From contig NC_060214.1 of NCBI RefSeq assembly GCF_021130785.1, positions 43,569,001 to 43,633,000 on the forward strand: a stretch of 64,000 bases of DNA, written 5' to 3'. Positions 31,821-43,900 of this stretch are shown piece after piece. The position numbers and the translations under genes were made by a program. The stretch's first letter is position 1, and every line of letters starts with the position of its first letter. The notes below the pieces were generated by a model. It saw only the letters and a program-made list of their open reading frames with translations, searched no databases and was not told the origin of the DNA. Source of the stretch: Homalodisca vitripennis (Eukaryota; Arthropoda; Insecta; Hemiptera; Cicadellidae).

Positions 31821-34002
31821 TGTTACCTCACCCAGGAAAACAATATAGTGGCTAGCTCAGAGATGGGTCGGGGTCGGTGGTCCTAGAATGTCTAGCAATT
31901 ATAATGGAATGGTCTTCAGGGCGCCACCTCATTTGCAAGATACACACACAGGGGGAGAATGAGGAAACTATCCCTGACGCCGGAAGAAGATGAAATTTCT
32001 TTAGGGTTAGAGAAGTAAAGGAATATTATTCTCGCTCCGCTGTTGGGTCGGGAGGGTAAGGCCGGCTTTTACACAGTATCACTAAGATCAGGTCTAGGTC
32101 GACCCCATGGAACCTACCTACTGTATAACTTATATCAATGCTAAAGTTAAACTACCCAGTACACAACTAGTCTCAGCTCTTTATTAACTTTGACAGATTA
32201 TTAATAATATCGATTGCTTGGATTAAAATGATTGAATATTAATATCTACAATCTGGGGTGCAAGTCAACACAATTGTGGTAACTGAACGAGCAGAGAGGA
32301 TTAATCAATGAGGCACCTGTTTCGATAATTTGAGCTTAATTTAGTTCCAAGGCTATAGAAAGTAAAAGCCACTCAATAAATACACACAAAAGAAATCACA
32401 TGCATCATGGCCATTACATAGATAATTAGCGGTGGCCACCGAGAAAATAATAAATAGGACACGTATATCTTAACAGAGAATAAATAGAACAATTAATACA
32501 TGTTTAAAATGACAATATTATAGGACTAGGGATACAGGCAATATACTATTCAGCTTAGTTCATATAACTGCACTCTTAAAGTGGCAAATACTGAGTCTGT
32601 TTATGTGTCCCACACTAAGGCATAGAGGTCACCGATACGGTCGAAAGTTGTAATTAAGAGTTAGACTTATCGGTTAAAGTCTGATAAGGTCCGTCCTGGG
32701 ACGATAGTGGCGTGTCAAGGTCATCCAGGTGTGAAGAGACGATGCCGGCCGACCGGGATGCAAGGGAACACGTCACAGCCAAACTTGTGTCGTTGACCAG
32801 AATCCTTAAACATTAATTCCTCATTCCTAATTAAACTACGCCATTTAAGGACAACAATTTAATCCTGAATTCAGTAATAACATAATTTGTTTGCCAGAAA
32901 TAATGCAGGTACTACATTGGTAAGGCTTTAAAGCACAGTGCCAAGGATACATCGTGAAACAGTATCATATTGAAAATTGTGAAACAGGTTTATATACATA
33001 ATGTAAGTCAAGTTAATAATTGACTATTACTAGTAATAAGTAGAATGCCATTCTCAAGCCAATTAATAGTTTCTGCCAATTGAGTAGGCCACAATCACCT
33101 TGAAGGTGAGTGAATTGAATGGTGATTTTAATTTCAAACAAGAATAAATCATATTAAGCTACTCAGTTATCGTACCTATCAACGTACACCAAGTAATGGC
33201 AGGGTTTTGAGATAAACATATTTTATAACAGTTATCCAAGATTCAATATACATGCAGGGGAACATTCATTTGTAAATAATATGATTATACTTTATATAAA
33301 TAGTAGAAACTAGAAATAGCTTGAATATATCGTAAAATAACTTTTAACAAGTATTGATAGGTTACACATCAAACAAACTGGTTCAGCGTTCATTAATTTG
33401 ATCATGACCATTCTTATAAGATAAACATTACCATTAATAAATATCGTTTACATGGTAACAATGATTTGAAATCTCTAAATTTGTATTACGTAAGATTGAA
33501 CATAAATTAATTTTCCTATACCAGCCGGCCTTAGACCTGAATGTAATGAAGTTTGACATCAGGTTAATCGGTTGATTTCAAGATAACTCTCGGCATAATT
33601 GATTCCTTAGATGTAGCAGAATTGATATATTGCACTGTTCTTACCTCAGAGTCCAAGAAAATCCTCTAAATAATTACAAGACGACGAGAAGACCTGAGGG
33701 TGGCATACAATGATCTTCGAACTTCAACTTTTCTTCACAACGTGGTCCTTGCTCGTTAACGACTGTTGAGTACATCACGGTTTGATAATAGCGCCATCTA
33801 GGTCAAGCTTGGCTACTGGGTCAATTTACGGATTTTTAGATTCCGCCGGTAAGTAGAAAGCGGCAATATCCGACCATTTTCGCTAATCATTACCTTACGG
33901 TGGCGGACAATAACGGGCGCGCACCGCAACTGATTAATTCTAAACGGGGTGATCAGTCCTGTTTCCGAGTGCAGATAAGGCCTATGATTGCGAAACGTTA
34001 CA
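31821..34002 (-). repeat. 3' LTR of gypsy element (2,182 bp)
   Basis: Near-identical to 38806-41200, apart from a 175-bp segment present only in the right LTR and many one-base homopolymer differences. The first ~190 bp of the LTR (plus-strand 33813-34002) encode the end of an open frame that starts in the internal region. Confidence 0.92.
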
Positions 34003-34079
34003 AATACCCCTCTTCCCGAATAAAATGTCCTACATTTTCTTACTAGGTCTGATAGCTCTTCAAATCCGAGACATGCCAA
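33813..34079 (-). CDS. Terminal ORF of the gypsy element reading into the 3' LTR
   Basis: 88 residues, overlapping the end of the pol frame by 37 bp and running ~190 bp into the LTR. Content: FYSGRGVFVTFRNHRPYLHS ... FRINQLRCAPVIVRHRKVMI ... Arg-rich end. It could be a small separate protein or the shifted C-terminus of pol. No env-like features (no signal peptide or membrane segment). I do not recognise a family. Confidence 0.4.
   Translation of the reverse strand: MACLGFEELSDLVRKCRTFYSGRGVFVTFRNHRPYLHSETGLITPFRINQLRCAPVIVRHRKVMISENGRILPLSTYRRNLKIRKLTQ
34003..34020 (-). promoter_or_regulatory. Polypurine tract of the gypsy element
   Basis: On the minus strand, CGGGAAGAGGGGTATT sits directly before the 3' LTR start TGTAAC, as expected for the plus-strand primer. 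Confidence 0.7.
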
Positions 34080-37000
34080 TTTCTAATGCGTTTACCTTGC
34101 TGGTCTTCTAAGGCATACACTGTTGGAGATAGCCTTGCAGCCACAACGTAAGGACCAACATACCTTGGTGTTAGCTTGGCAGAGAAAAAGTTTGCCGCAT
34201 CTGACTGAGCGAAATTTCGCTTCAAGACCAGGTCCCTCACCCTAAATTCCACTGCTCTTCATCTAAGGTTATACCGATGTGCTCCACGTTTGATGGGATA
34301 CTTCCAATCTCCTCGATACTACCTGATAGTTCCCGCACACCCTTGAGCTTTTCACAATACTGGTTTGTGTCTTCTACTGCAGGCAAATCCTCGCAGCGAA
34401 GAATATCAAATCCATCTCCAGTTGCTGATAGCTCCCTGCCAATGTTCAGATAGGCTGGCGAAAACCCCGTGGATTCATGAGTAGCCGTTCTTAAAGCAAA
34501 TCCTAGTTGAGCCACACGACCGTCCCAATTTCTATGGGTGGTGCCGACATATGATCGGAGCATGTTGCCAATTGTCTGGTTTATCCTTTCGGTGGGGTTG
34601 GCCTGTGGGTGTCGACTAGCATTAAGAAGAGCTTTTACCTTGTAATTAGCCATTAGAGTCCTCATGGGATTCCCAATAAACTCGGATCCATTATTGAAAA
34701 TACAATATTTTGGAACACCATATACCATGAAAACATCCTCCTCCAGGTACTTAGCTACCACACTAGAAGTTGCAGTTCTCAATGGTCTCAGGATGGCGTA
34801 CTTCGTGAAGGTGTCAATGATTATTAAAAGATACTTAAATCTTTTCAGAGACCGAGGAAACGGTCCCATAAGATCGGCAGCAATCATTTGCCACGGCGCG
34901 TCGACTCCTCTTCTCTCGCCCAACATTCCCCCTGGTATATTCTTTTCCTGTTTCACTTGTTGACAGGTCTGACACCTAGAAACGTAACGAGCAACGTCGT
35001 ACCTCATATTAGGCCAATAGTATTTTGTTTGCATTCTACGGAAAGTTTTTAAAATACCCAAATGGCCCGCTGTAGCTTCGTCATGGCACTCCTGCAAAGC
35101 GAACTGTCTTACATCCTTAGGCAAGACCAATTTCCATGAAGAATCTTCCTTTTCTTGAATCTTTTGGTAGTCCCTCACAAGTTTCCAAAGCTCCTGGTCC
35201 TTCGCTCGCCACTGAGGATAAGAACTGGGATCCTGTTTAACTTTCCTCAACATACCTCTGTACCACGTATCCTTCACCTCATCGGGTATCTTCAAACTAC
35301 ACAAAAACAGCAGGCGGTTGGTCTTCCTGGTTAGAAACAGCTCTGGAAAGGAGGTCGGGAAACAACATTGTATTTGCCCTTCCTATGAATTAGTTCAAAG
35401 TCGTAGGGTTGTAGCCTTAATGCCCATCTTGCAAGTCGGCCCTGCGGATCCTTTAGGTTATTCAACCACAAGAGGCTATAATGGTCGGTAATTACCCTGA
35501 ACTTAGTCCCTTCGATATACAGTCGAAACCTTTCCACAGCCCAAATTACCGCCAGGCACTCCCTCTCTGTGGTAGAATAATTTTGTTCTTGACGTGAAAG
35601 GGTCCTACTAGCATAGGCAACAACTACTTCACCTCATTCCGACTCCTGGCTAAGGACAGCCCCGATTCCAACGCCAGATGCATCGCATGATAAGGTAAAT
35701 GACTTGGTAAAGTCCGGACAAGAAAGTACTGGTGAAACTATGAGACAGGAACGTATATCGGCAAAGGCACCTGCGCCTCCATCGTCCATTCAAATTTCTT
35801 ACGCTTCTTCAACAATGCGGTTAGACGTTATATTGTAATGGAAAAGTTAGGTATGAACCTGCGATTACCAACTAGCAGTACCACAAAATTTCCGGACTTC
35901 TTTATGGTTCTTAGGTACAGCTAGGTCCAATATAGCTTTTATCTTCTACGGATCACATTGGAGCCCTTTCTCGCTGACAACATATCCCAGGTAACGAAAC
36001 TGCAGGCGGCAAAACTGAAATTTCTCTCTATTTAGGCTTAGCTTGCTTTCCTTAATCCTTCTGAAGATTTCAGAAAGCACCTGTAAGTGTTGTTCAAAGG
36101 TAGGCATAACAGCAATAATGTCATCCAAGTAGACAAATACAAATGGCTCTAGATCCGGTCCAAGGACATTATCCACAAACCTCTGCCAAGTTGCAGGGGC
36201 GTTACAGAGTCCAAACGGCATTGTCACGAACTGGTACAACCCTCGTCTCATCAATTGGAGTTTGCCAGTATGCACTTTTTATATCTAAACTAGACAGGTA
36301 ACGAGCGTTTCTCAGCCGATCCAATATATTGGTAACCATGGGTAAGGGATATGCATCCTTCTTTGATACCTCATTAACCTTCCGAAAATTTACACAGAAT
36401 CTTTTTGAACCATACGGCTTATCCAATAACAATATGGGTGAAGACCAGTCCCTTTTCGACGGTTCCACAACACCAAGCTAACACAACATCCTGTCCAACT
36501 CGTTATTGACTAACAGTTGGCGGGCGGGTGAAAGAGGGTAATATCTCTGTTTAATTGCCAAAGCCTCTCCAGTGTCGATCACGTGCTTAACTTTATCAAT
36601 TCGCCCCAAGGTAGATCGTTCATCCTGGAAATTTTGACTGACAAGTTGTTCAAGCTGTATCTTCTCTTCTGAAGTGAGATGTTCAGTGGATTTAATTCCT
36701 TCGATAGAGAAACAAAATTCTTGCTTGACTTCTGTTCCAAAATCCCATTTACGATTATGTACGTCAGCTACTATATGCAATCTATCCCAGAAGTCAATTC
36801 CCAGAATTAATGTATGAGGGCAGAGTAGGCACAACCAATACATTCAGATACTCAGTTCTTTCCATTAAGGTTATTGGCAACGTAACCACACCTTTAACTG
36901 TGTGTCTAAAAACTGTCAGCCACCTCCATATATTTACCTGAACATTCCCTCAAACGGGCCGGAAACTGTTCTAAAATACTAAGGCCGTCCTTACCTAAAA

Positions 37001-37238
37001 TTGTCTGGGTAGAACCCGAATCTAAAAGAGCTTTAAACTCTTTGCCAAAAGTTCTTACTTTCATGTAAGGTCGGGTGTCATGCTGAGAGGTTTCCAATAG
37101 ATAGGCCACACAACAATCATCCTGAGATGGGCGACAAGCAGACTCAATACTCCTTAAATATTTTTGTCTTCGGGAGGCAACAAGTTTTACTTGGTGGACT
37201 CCCTGATCTTTGAGTTTTTTGACTGGCAAGTTGAACAA
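34043..37238 (-). pseudogene. gypsy pol: protease, reverse transcriptase, RNase H, integrase (frameshifted)
   Basis: In transcription order: aspartic protease with ALLDSGSTQTILG (about 37015); RT with WSSPILLLDKPYGSKRFCVN, LPMVTNILDRL, SLDIKSAYWQ, FVTMPFGLCNAPATWQ and FVYLDDI (about 36120); RNase H with FRVITDHYSLLWLNNLKDP (about 35470); integrase with zinc-binding HDEATAGHLGILKT...CQTCQ (about 34960-35090), AADLMGPFP (first Asp), FNNGSEFIG where the usual DNG reads NNG (second Asp lost), and NPTERINQTIG (Glu). A C-terminal SH3-like segment (VRDLVLKRN ... YVGPYVVAARL ... NWHVSDLK) ends at 34043. Breaks near 35320, 35600-35940, 36235, 36475 and 36900. Not active as it stands. Confidence 0.9.
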
Positions 37239-38663
37239 TTAGCTTTTTTAAAGCCAGGGGATCCACAGCCATAACAAAATACTTTGCGTGCCATAGTACA
37301 TTGCGAGAACCGATGCCCTAGGCTAGAAAAATTCCAACACCTCAATGATGAATCAGATGGTCTCGAAGTATATGAGGTAATGTTCACGAGGTGAGATGTC
37401 TTCCGCCTATTAGGTGGTGCTCCCCAAGCCAAATCAGGTTCTAGAACTCGTGGATAACGCTGAGGAGGGTGATGCGTCCAATGATCTTAAACGACCTAAC
37501 TCAGCCTTCCTGCCTAGTTCTCTCAGACTTTCCATATCCTTAATATCGAACATGCAGAGCTTCTCCTGTAAGTAAGGGTTTAGGTTCTTCAACACTTGCT
37601 GCAACCGTTCACCTTCAGATACTTAAACTGATAGCCTCCCATACAATCCTTTAACAGCGGCCAAGAACACATCTATAAGAATCCTCGGGTTCCAGGACAC
37701 GATTTCTTATTTCTTGTCCCAGCATATCATCGTAGTCTGGACTTTGGAATACCAACTTCAGTTCCTTACAAAGTTTTTCCCACGAAGAAGAAACGCGTCC
37801 AACAGCCAATCTATACCAGATCAATGCAGTCCCCGAGAATAAATCCATTGCAGAGTCAAACAGTTTCCTGGTGAATGAGACCTCTTGCGCCCCTTAACTC
37901 CTCAACTCTCTCCAAGAATGCTCCCACACTTTGTCCAGACTCAATGTCAAATTTCAGACCCATTTATATACAGGAATTGCTTTTGTCCCAAAATACCTCC
38001 TGTTGACTAAGGAAGATTCAACATTCTGAGTGTGACCCGCCGACACAGAAGATGTTGTAGGCATCTGAGCTACACTTGATACGATGTTTGGAAGAAACAA
38101 CATCAGCCTCGCAAAAGGTATAGGGATTCTCCGACACGATTTTCTTCGGCAGCTCTCCATTACTCCAGTCCACAGTCGGCCCTATCTTTGTACTCTGCTC
38201 TTCCTCCGATGTCTTCTTATATCCCTGGAGTGACTGTAAAAGGTTCTTAGACTTCGTCAACAAATCGGTTTTACGCCGCTCCATGTCATCATTGTCAGAC
38301 GCTGCAATCGGTATTCTCTCAATCCTAATGTATAAATGATATAGCCTATCATGAAGTCTCTGGAATTCTCGATCCTTGCCATTACCATCATACTCGTCCA
38401 CCAAAGAACCTAGATCTCCATACTTTTCTTCGCACTTCTCAAGTTCCTCCTCCGTATCTAATTGGTTAATAATACTTTTATCAACACCTATATTTGTTGA
38501 GAAAGCACTGAGCAAGCCGCTTCCTCAATTCTCCAGCACTGCCCTTATGATCAACTCCCCTAATCTGGAGCTCATACTCTACTTCATCCTTTCTTAAGTG
38601 ATAGGCCGTCATGTTGAGTGCAGACACCAAGTTCCAAACATTAACGGAAAAATTCATACACAC
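37187..38663 (-). pseudogene. gypsy gag (frameshifted)
   Basis: Signal in several frames: N-terminal SAP-like stretch (YHLRKDEVEYELQIRGVDHK, likely Met near 38612), acidic helical region (LDTEEELEKCEEKYGDL), capsid-like segment (LFSGTALIWYRLAVGRVSSS, about 37840) and two zinc knuckles (CWNFSSLGHRFSQC and CYGCGSPGFKKANC, about 37230-37345). The second knuckle runs into the protease region. The middle (37433-37650, 37849-37950) is broken. Confidence 0.75.
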
Positions 38664-38784
38664 ATACAGTACAGTTCAAGAATACTAACTTCAACGAGAA
38701 ACCTTGTCCCAAAAGACATCAATATTTACAATTTACAAAAATTACAGCACAAATTAAATATAAAAATAAATTAAAAGCTGGGCC

Positions 38785-38802
38785 CCATGTTGATGGGCGC
38801 CA
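38785..38802 (-). promoter_or_regulatory. Primer-binding site of the gypsy element
   Basis: On the minus strand TGGCGCCCATCAACATGG lies three bases after the 5' LTR end. TGGCGCC is a common tRNA-primer start in gypsy elements; I cannot name the tRNA safely. Confidence 0.65.
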
Positions 38803-38805
38803 TTT

Positions 38806-41200
38806 TGTTACCTCACCCAGGAAACAATATAGTGGCTAGCTCAGAGATGGGTCGGGGTCGGTAGTACTAGAAGGTCTAGCACTTATAATGGAATGGTCTT
38901 TAGGGCGCCACCTCATTTGCAAGATACACACACAGGGGGAGAATGAGGAAAACTATCCCTGACGCCGGAAGAAGATGAAATGTCCTTAGGGTTAGAGAAG
39001 TAAAGGAATATTATTCTCGCTCCGCTGTTGGGTCGGGAGGGTAAGGCCGGCTTTTACACAGTATCACTAAGATCAGGTCTAGGTCGAACCCATGGAAACC
39101 TACCTACTGTATAACTTATATCAATACTAAAGTTAAACTACCTAGTACACAACTAGTCTCAGCTCTTCATTAACTTTGGACAGATTATTAATAATATCGA
39201 TTGCTTGGATTAAAATGATCGAATATTAATATCTACAATCTGGAGTGCAAGTCAACACAATTGTGGTAACTGAACGAGCAGAGAGAATTAATCAATGAGG
39301 CACCTGTTTCGATAATTTGAGCTTAATTTAATGCCAAGGCAATAGAAAGTAAAAGCTACTTCAATAAATACACACAAAAGAAATCACATGCATCATGGGT
39401 TCATGCCCTAATAAACATAAACCTTGCTAAATTAATGAGAACAGTTAGTTCAAGCAAAACAGAGCTATACCCTAATAATGCAGCTATAAATAGATATACT
39501 TTTCAAACAAATAGGCTCTAACTATGCTTAAATGATAGGATGTACTAGTTTTACTCGAGCAAAATAAATCTAGCCATTACATAGATAATTAGCGGTGGCC
39601 ACCGAGAAAATAATAAATAGGACACGTATATCTTAAACAGAGAATAAATAGAACAATTAATACATGTTTAAAATGACAATATTATAGACTAGGGATACAG
39701 GCAATATACTATTCAGCTTAGTTCATATAACTGCACTCTTTAAAAGTGGCAAATACTGAGTCTGTTTATGTGTCCCACACTAAGGCATAGAGGTCAACTC
39801 GATACGGTCGAAGAGTTGTAATTAAGAATAGACTTAATCGGTTGAAGTCTGATAAGGTCCGTCCTGGGACGATAGTGGCGTGTCAAGGTCATCCAGGTGT
39901 GAAGAGACGATGCCGGCCGACCGGGATGCAAGGGAACACGTCACAGCCAAACTTGTGTCGTTGACCAGAACCCTTAAACATTAATTCCTCATTCCTAATT
40001 AAACTACGCCATTTAAGGACAACAATTTAATCCTGAATTCAGTAATAACATAATTTGTTTGCCAGAAATAATGCAGGTACTCACATTGGTAAGGCTTTAA
40101 AGCACAGTGCCAAGGATACATCGTGAAACAGTATCATATTGAAAATTGTGAAAACAGGTTTATATATCATAATGTAAGTCAAGTTAATAATTGACTATTA
40201 CTAGTAATAAGTAGAATGCCATTCTCAAGCCAATTAATAGTTTCTGCCAATTGAGTAGGCCACAATCACCTTGAAGGTGAGTGAATTAAATGGTGATTTT
40301 AATTTCAAACAAGAATAAATCATATTAAGCTACTCAGTTATCGTACCTATCAACGTACACCAAGTAATGGCAGGGTTTTGAGATAAACATATTTTATAAC
40401 AGTTATCCAAGATTCAATATACATGCAGAGGGAACATTCATTTGTAAATAATATGATTATACTTTATATAAATAGTAGAAACTAGAAATAGCTTGAAATA
40501 TATCGTAAAAATAACTTTTAACAAGTATTGATAGGTTACACATCAAACAAACTGGTTCAGCGTTCATTAATTTGATCATGACCATTCTTATAAGATAAAC
40601 ATTAACCATTAATAAATATCGTTTACATGGTAACAATGATTTGAAATCTCTAAAATTTGTATTACGTTAAGATTGAACATAAATTAATTTTCCTATACCA
40701 GCCGGCCTTAGACCTGAATGTAATGAAAGTTTGACATCAGGTTAATCGGTTGATTTCAAGATAACTCTCGGCATAATTGATTCCTTAGATGTAGCAGAAT
40801 TGATATATTGCACTGTTCTTACCTCAGAGTCCAAGAAAATCCTCTAAATAATTACAAGACGACGAGAAGACCTGAGGGGTGGCATACAATGATCTTTCGA
40901 ACTTCAACTTTTTCTTCACAACGTGGTCCTTGCTCGTTAACGACTGTTGAGTACATCACGGTTGATAATAGCGCCATCTAGGTCAAGCTTGGCTACTGGG
41001 TCAATTCTACGGATTTTTAGATTCGCGCTGGTAAGTAGAGAGCGGCAATATCCGACCATTTTCGCTAATCATTACCCTTACGGTGTCGGGACAATAACGG
41101 GCGCGCCACCGCAACTGATTATTTTTCTTCTTTTAAACGGGGTGATCAGTTCCCGTTTCCGAGTTGCAGCAGAAAAGGCCTATGATTGCGAAACGTTATA
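38806..41200 (-). repeat. 5' LTR of gypsy element (2,395 bp)
   Basis: Partner of 31821-34002. Holds a 175-bp segment (39399-39573) that the other LTR lacks, between CATCATGG and CCATTACAT. Also a longer T-rich insert near 41122-41137. Confidence 0.92.
39399..39573. repeat. 175-bp segment present in only one LTR
   Basis: The left LTR reads straight across this point (32401-32418). No clear terminal repeats or target duplication, so it could be an insertion here or a deletion in the other LTR. Confidence 0.8.
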
Positions 41201-41204
41201 ATAG
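41201..41204. repeat. Target-site duplication ATAG, right of gypsy element
   Basis: Copy of 31817-31820. Confidence 0.8.
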
Positions 41205-43900
41205 CGGACATTGTAACTCCGTCTTGTCACCTTTGATGAAGAAAAGGCTAGCTAATGATCCAGCCTTTTCTAGTAAAAGTGTGTAATGGACAGTATTCCA
41301 CTATTTTTAGACTAGCAACACAGAGCGCTTCTCCTCCAATCTTACATTCAATAATTCGCAGTAAACAGTAATATCAGTCGATCGACCCTGTTACCCAACA
41401 CATACGTAAATATGTTAAATCATGTGTCTGTGTTACTACTAAACATTCATGGGGTTTTATGCAGGTGTGACACATCGGTTTTTGCTATACCTAGTGTATG
41501 TTTACTGGTGTATATAAACCTTCCAGAAGTAAACCGTCCTGCGAATATTGTTAGGTTGATTTATAAACAAATTTTGTGTTTGCTTGTTGTAAATAGGACT
41601 GAGAGTTTCTTACAATCCATTCGAATTTTTATAACAAAAAAAAAATTATGGTTGCCTGTAAAGTCGGTTTTACGGGCGAAGATTTTACGTGACAACGTCT
41701 TTTTCTCGGTAGAATATTTATTGATATGAATATTATTAAATTGCACAATAGGAACAAGGAATTGAATGAAAATAAGAATTGCACAAATTTTAACTATAGA
41801 TATATATTTTGTTTACTAAAAAATTTTACATAATTTGAAATTAATTAAAATTTGTTATTGTAAATGGTAAAGTTGAATAAAACATTTACTAAAATTGGAA
41901 TTTGAAATTCTTGCTAAACACAGTTAAATTTAACTCCGCGCGTGGTGATTGGTCGGTTTAGTTCGTTTGTTTGGTCGCACTGTTATGACAGGTTAGAGGT
42001 TATAATTTGTTATTTTAAATGTTTGACTAGCAATACGCGCTGTTTCTTCTCAATCGACTGAATTACGATTGATTGCAGAGTGATGTAAACTAATAATTTA
42101 CTTAACACTATCAACATTTGTCAATAGTATGACATAACCTATAAACTCACTTTCCTCAACTTTTGTGTCAATCTAACAATTAATCAATCAATCATAGTTT
42201 TACGATAATGAAAATATCAGTGTACAATTATTTACCTTTATTGTTGTAGTTGTTGTAAATGACGAATCTAAGCACTCCACATTTTCACGAATAAACATAG
42301 TTATCTGCTTTATCCCGTGCGGATCCCGTGCGACGGACCCACTGGACGGGCATCGTTAACGTTACCGGGCGTTACACTTTTTCATGGAGTGACTCCGAGC
42401 CGCAACCTAATTTAAGACGTTGTCACGTCAAAAACTTTCCTGTGCTATTTGTTAGCTTAGACAATGAGTGGTTAGTAACACCTATTACGAGTAAAATCAA
42501 TAACTGTCTTCAAGCACTTACGAGTTACTAATACCATACACCGTATATTGGCAGTTAGGATTTGGGAAATGTACGGGTTATTAATACTGGTACCTATGCA
42601 ATTTCAAAGTTGCATTTTAATGGGATTAAGTTATATAACAGTGAGACTAACAACTGTTGTGCTTGATATACACTGAGGTTAATATGGATGGAATTAGGAA
42701 TTAGAAGACGATCATGGCTATATCTCTGGTAGCGAAAGCTGTCCCGCAGTTATATACACTATTACAATAGGAGATCAGTGATATTGGTCTGTAATGTGAA
42801 TAATGGAGATGTACCGACATTGGTGAAACACACCCCTGTGTATTCCACCACAACAGTTCATGTTTAACTGTAACTTCAAACTCATATACTTAAGTTTTTG
42901 TGTACTAATTCCATATTTATTTATTAAGTCGAACTGGTATTACTAAGTATCGTAACATTACATAGTAGTTACTGATGTTTTTTCAAGCGAATTGATCACA
43001 ATTGGATTTATGGTATTGCTATTTGTATTTTCTGAACATATCCATATTTTTAATAGAATCTATAAAACAAGTATCTAAGAAGCAATATGTCCATAAAACC
43101 CGTAATGTATTGATCTTTCTTCATGTCCTCTTAAGTAATATGTAACGAAATATCAACTATTTAACATTAGTTAGTTATGGATGACTGTGTTCCCTTAAAG
43201 CAAGCGTGAACACTAGTGTAGGGATCGAAACGAAACTCTATATACGAAATACAAATGAGGTTATGAGGCGTAAATACCTTTTAGTTGGTAACCTTTGTAA
43301 CTTTATTTCATAGGGCTTTTTCCACGCAGGATTCATAGAATAGGCACTTAGAGGACCTGTTACAAAGGTAGAAAAAGGAGTTGTTTAAATTATTTTCACA
43401 GCGTAGATCTTTAAAGGAGGTAAAAAAAAAAATTATTTCCGATTCTAAAATTAACTAGTTTGTACTTGTTAAAGCTTGAATATTCAAGCCCTTGATTTTC
43501 GAATTACAACCATTTTAAAAGATTTACTGAGTTTTATGAAGTTTTATATAATGTAGAGTAAAACACGTAAAGTCCAGGTATATAATATTCTAATGTAAAG
43601 AAAAATATCAGTAATCACAAACGAATATTTTATTACTATGGACATAATAGCGGTTTAAGTGAACGTTATTACGTTACAATAAGCTAAATGTCTAACGCCT
43701 GCATTATAAAGTAATTATATTGGAATAAAATAGACACTTTATAGACCTGTACATATTTGAAGGATATCATTTGTGCATTTATGTGCTATGCGTAATAAAA
43801 CAGTATATTACAGAAGATATATTAAAAGTACAATTTAAAAATTAAATAGAAAGATGCAGTTAACATGTTAAATTAAAAATTGGAGAATTGAAAAAAAAAT
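41205..43900. other. AT-rich intergenic DNA, no gene seen
   Basis: No supported gene. Open frames at 41412-41729 and 42328-42531 show no domain signal. An AAAAAAAAAATT run lies near 43422. Confidence 0.5.

Larger units (their letters stand above)
31821..41200 (-). mobile_element. Ty3/gypsy LTR retrotransposon, complete structure (9,380 bp)
   Basis: Two long LTRs, 4-bp duplication ATAG, primer-binding site, polypurine tract and gag-pol order protease, RT, RNase H, integrase on the minus strand. LTRs begin TGTAAC (mutated to TATAAC in the right copy) and end GTAACA. The coding region is broken by several frameshifts. Confidence 0.92.

Noticed and set aside
34664..34963. 99-aa plus-strand open frame
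   Set aside because: Antisense shadow of the gypsy integrase.
40947..41201. 84-aa plus-strand open frame in the right LTR
   Set aside because: Antisense to the LTR-encoded ORF tail; not conserved in the left LTR.
41412..41729. 105-aa plus-strand open frame
   Set aside because: Hydrophobic low-complexity frame with no domain, and an overlapping antisense frame is equally open.
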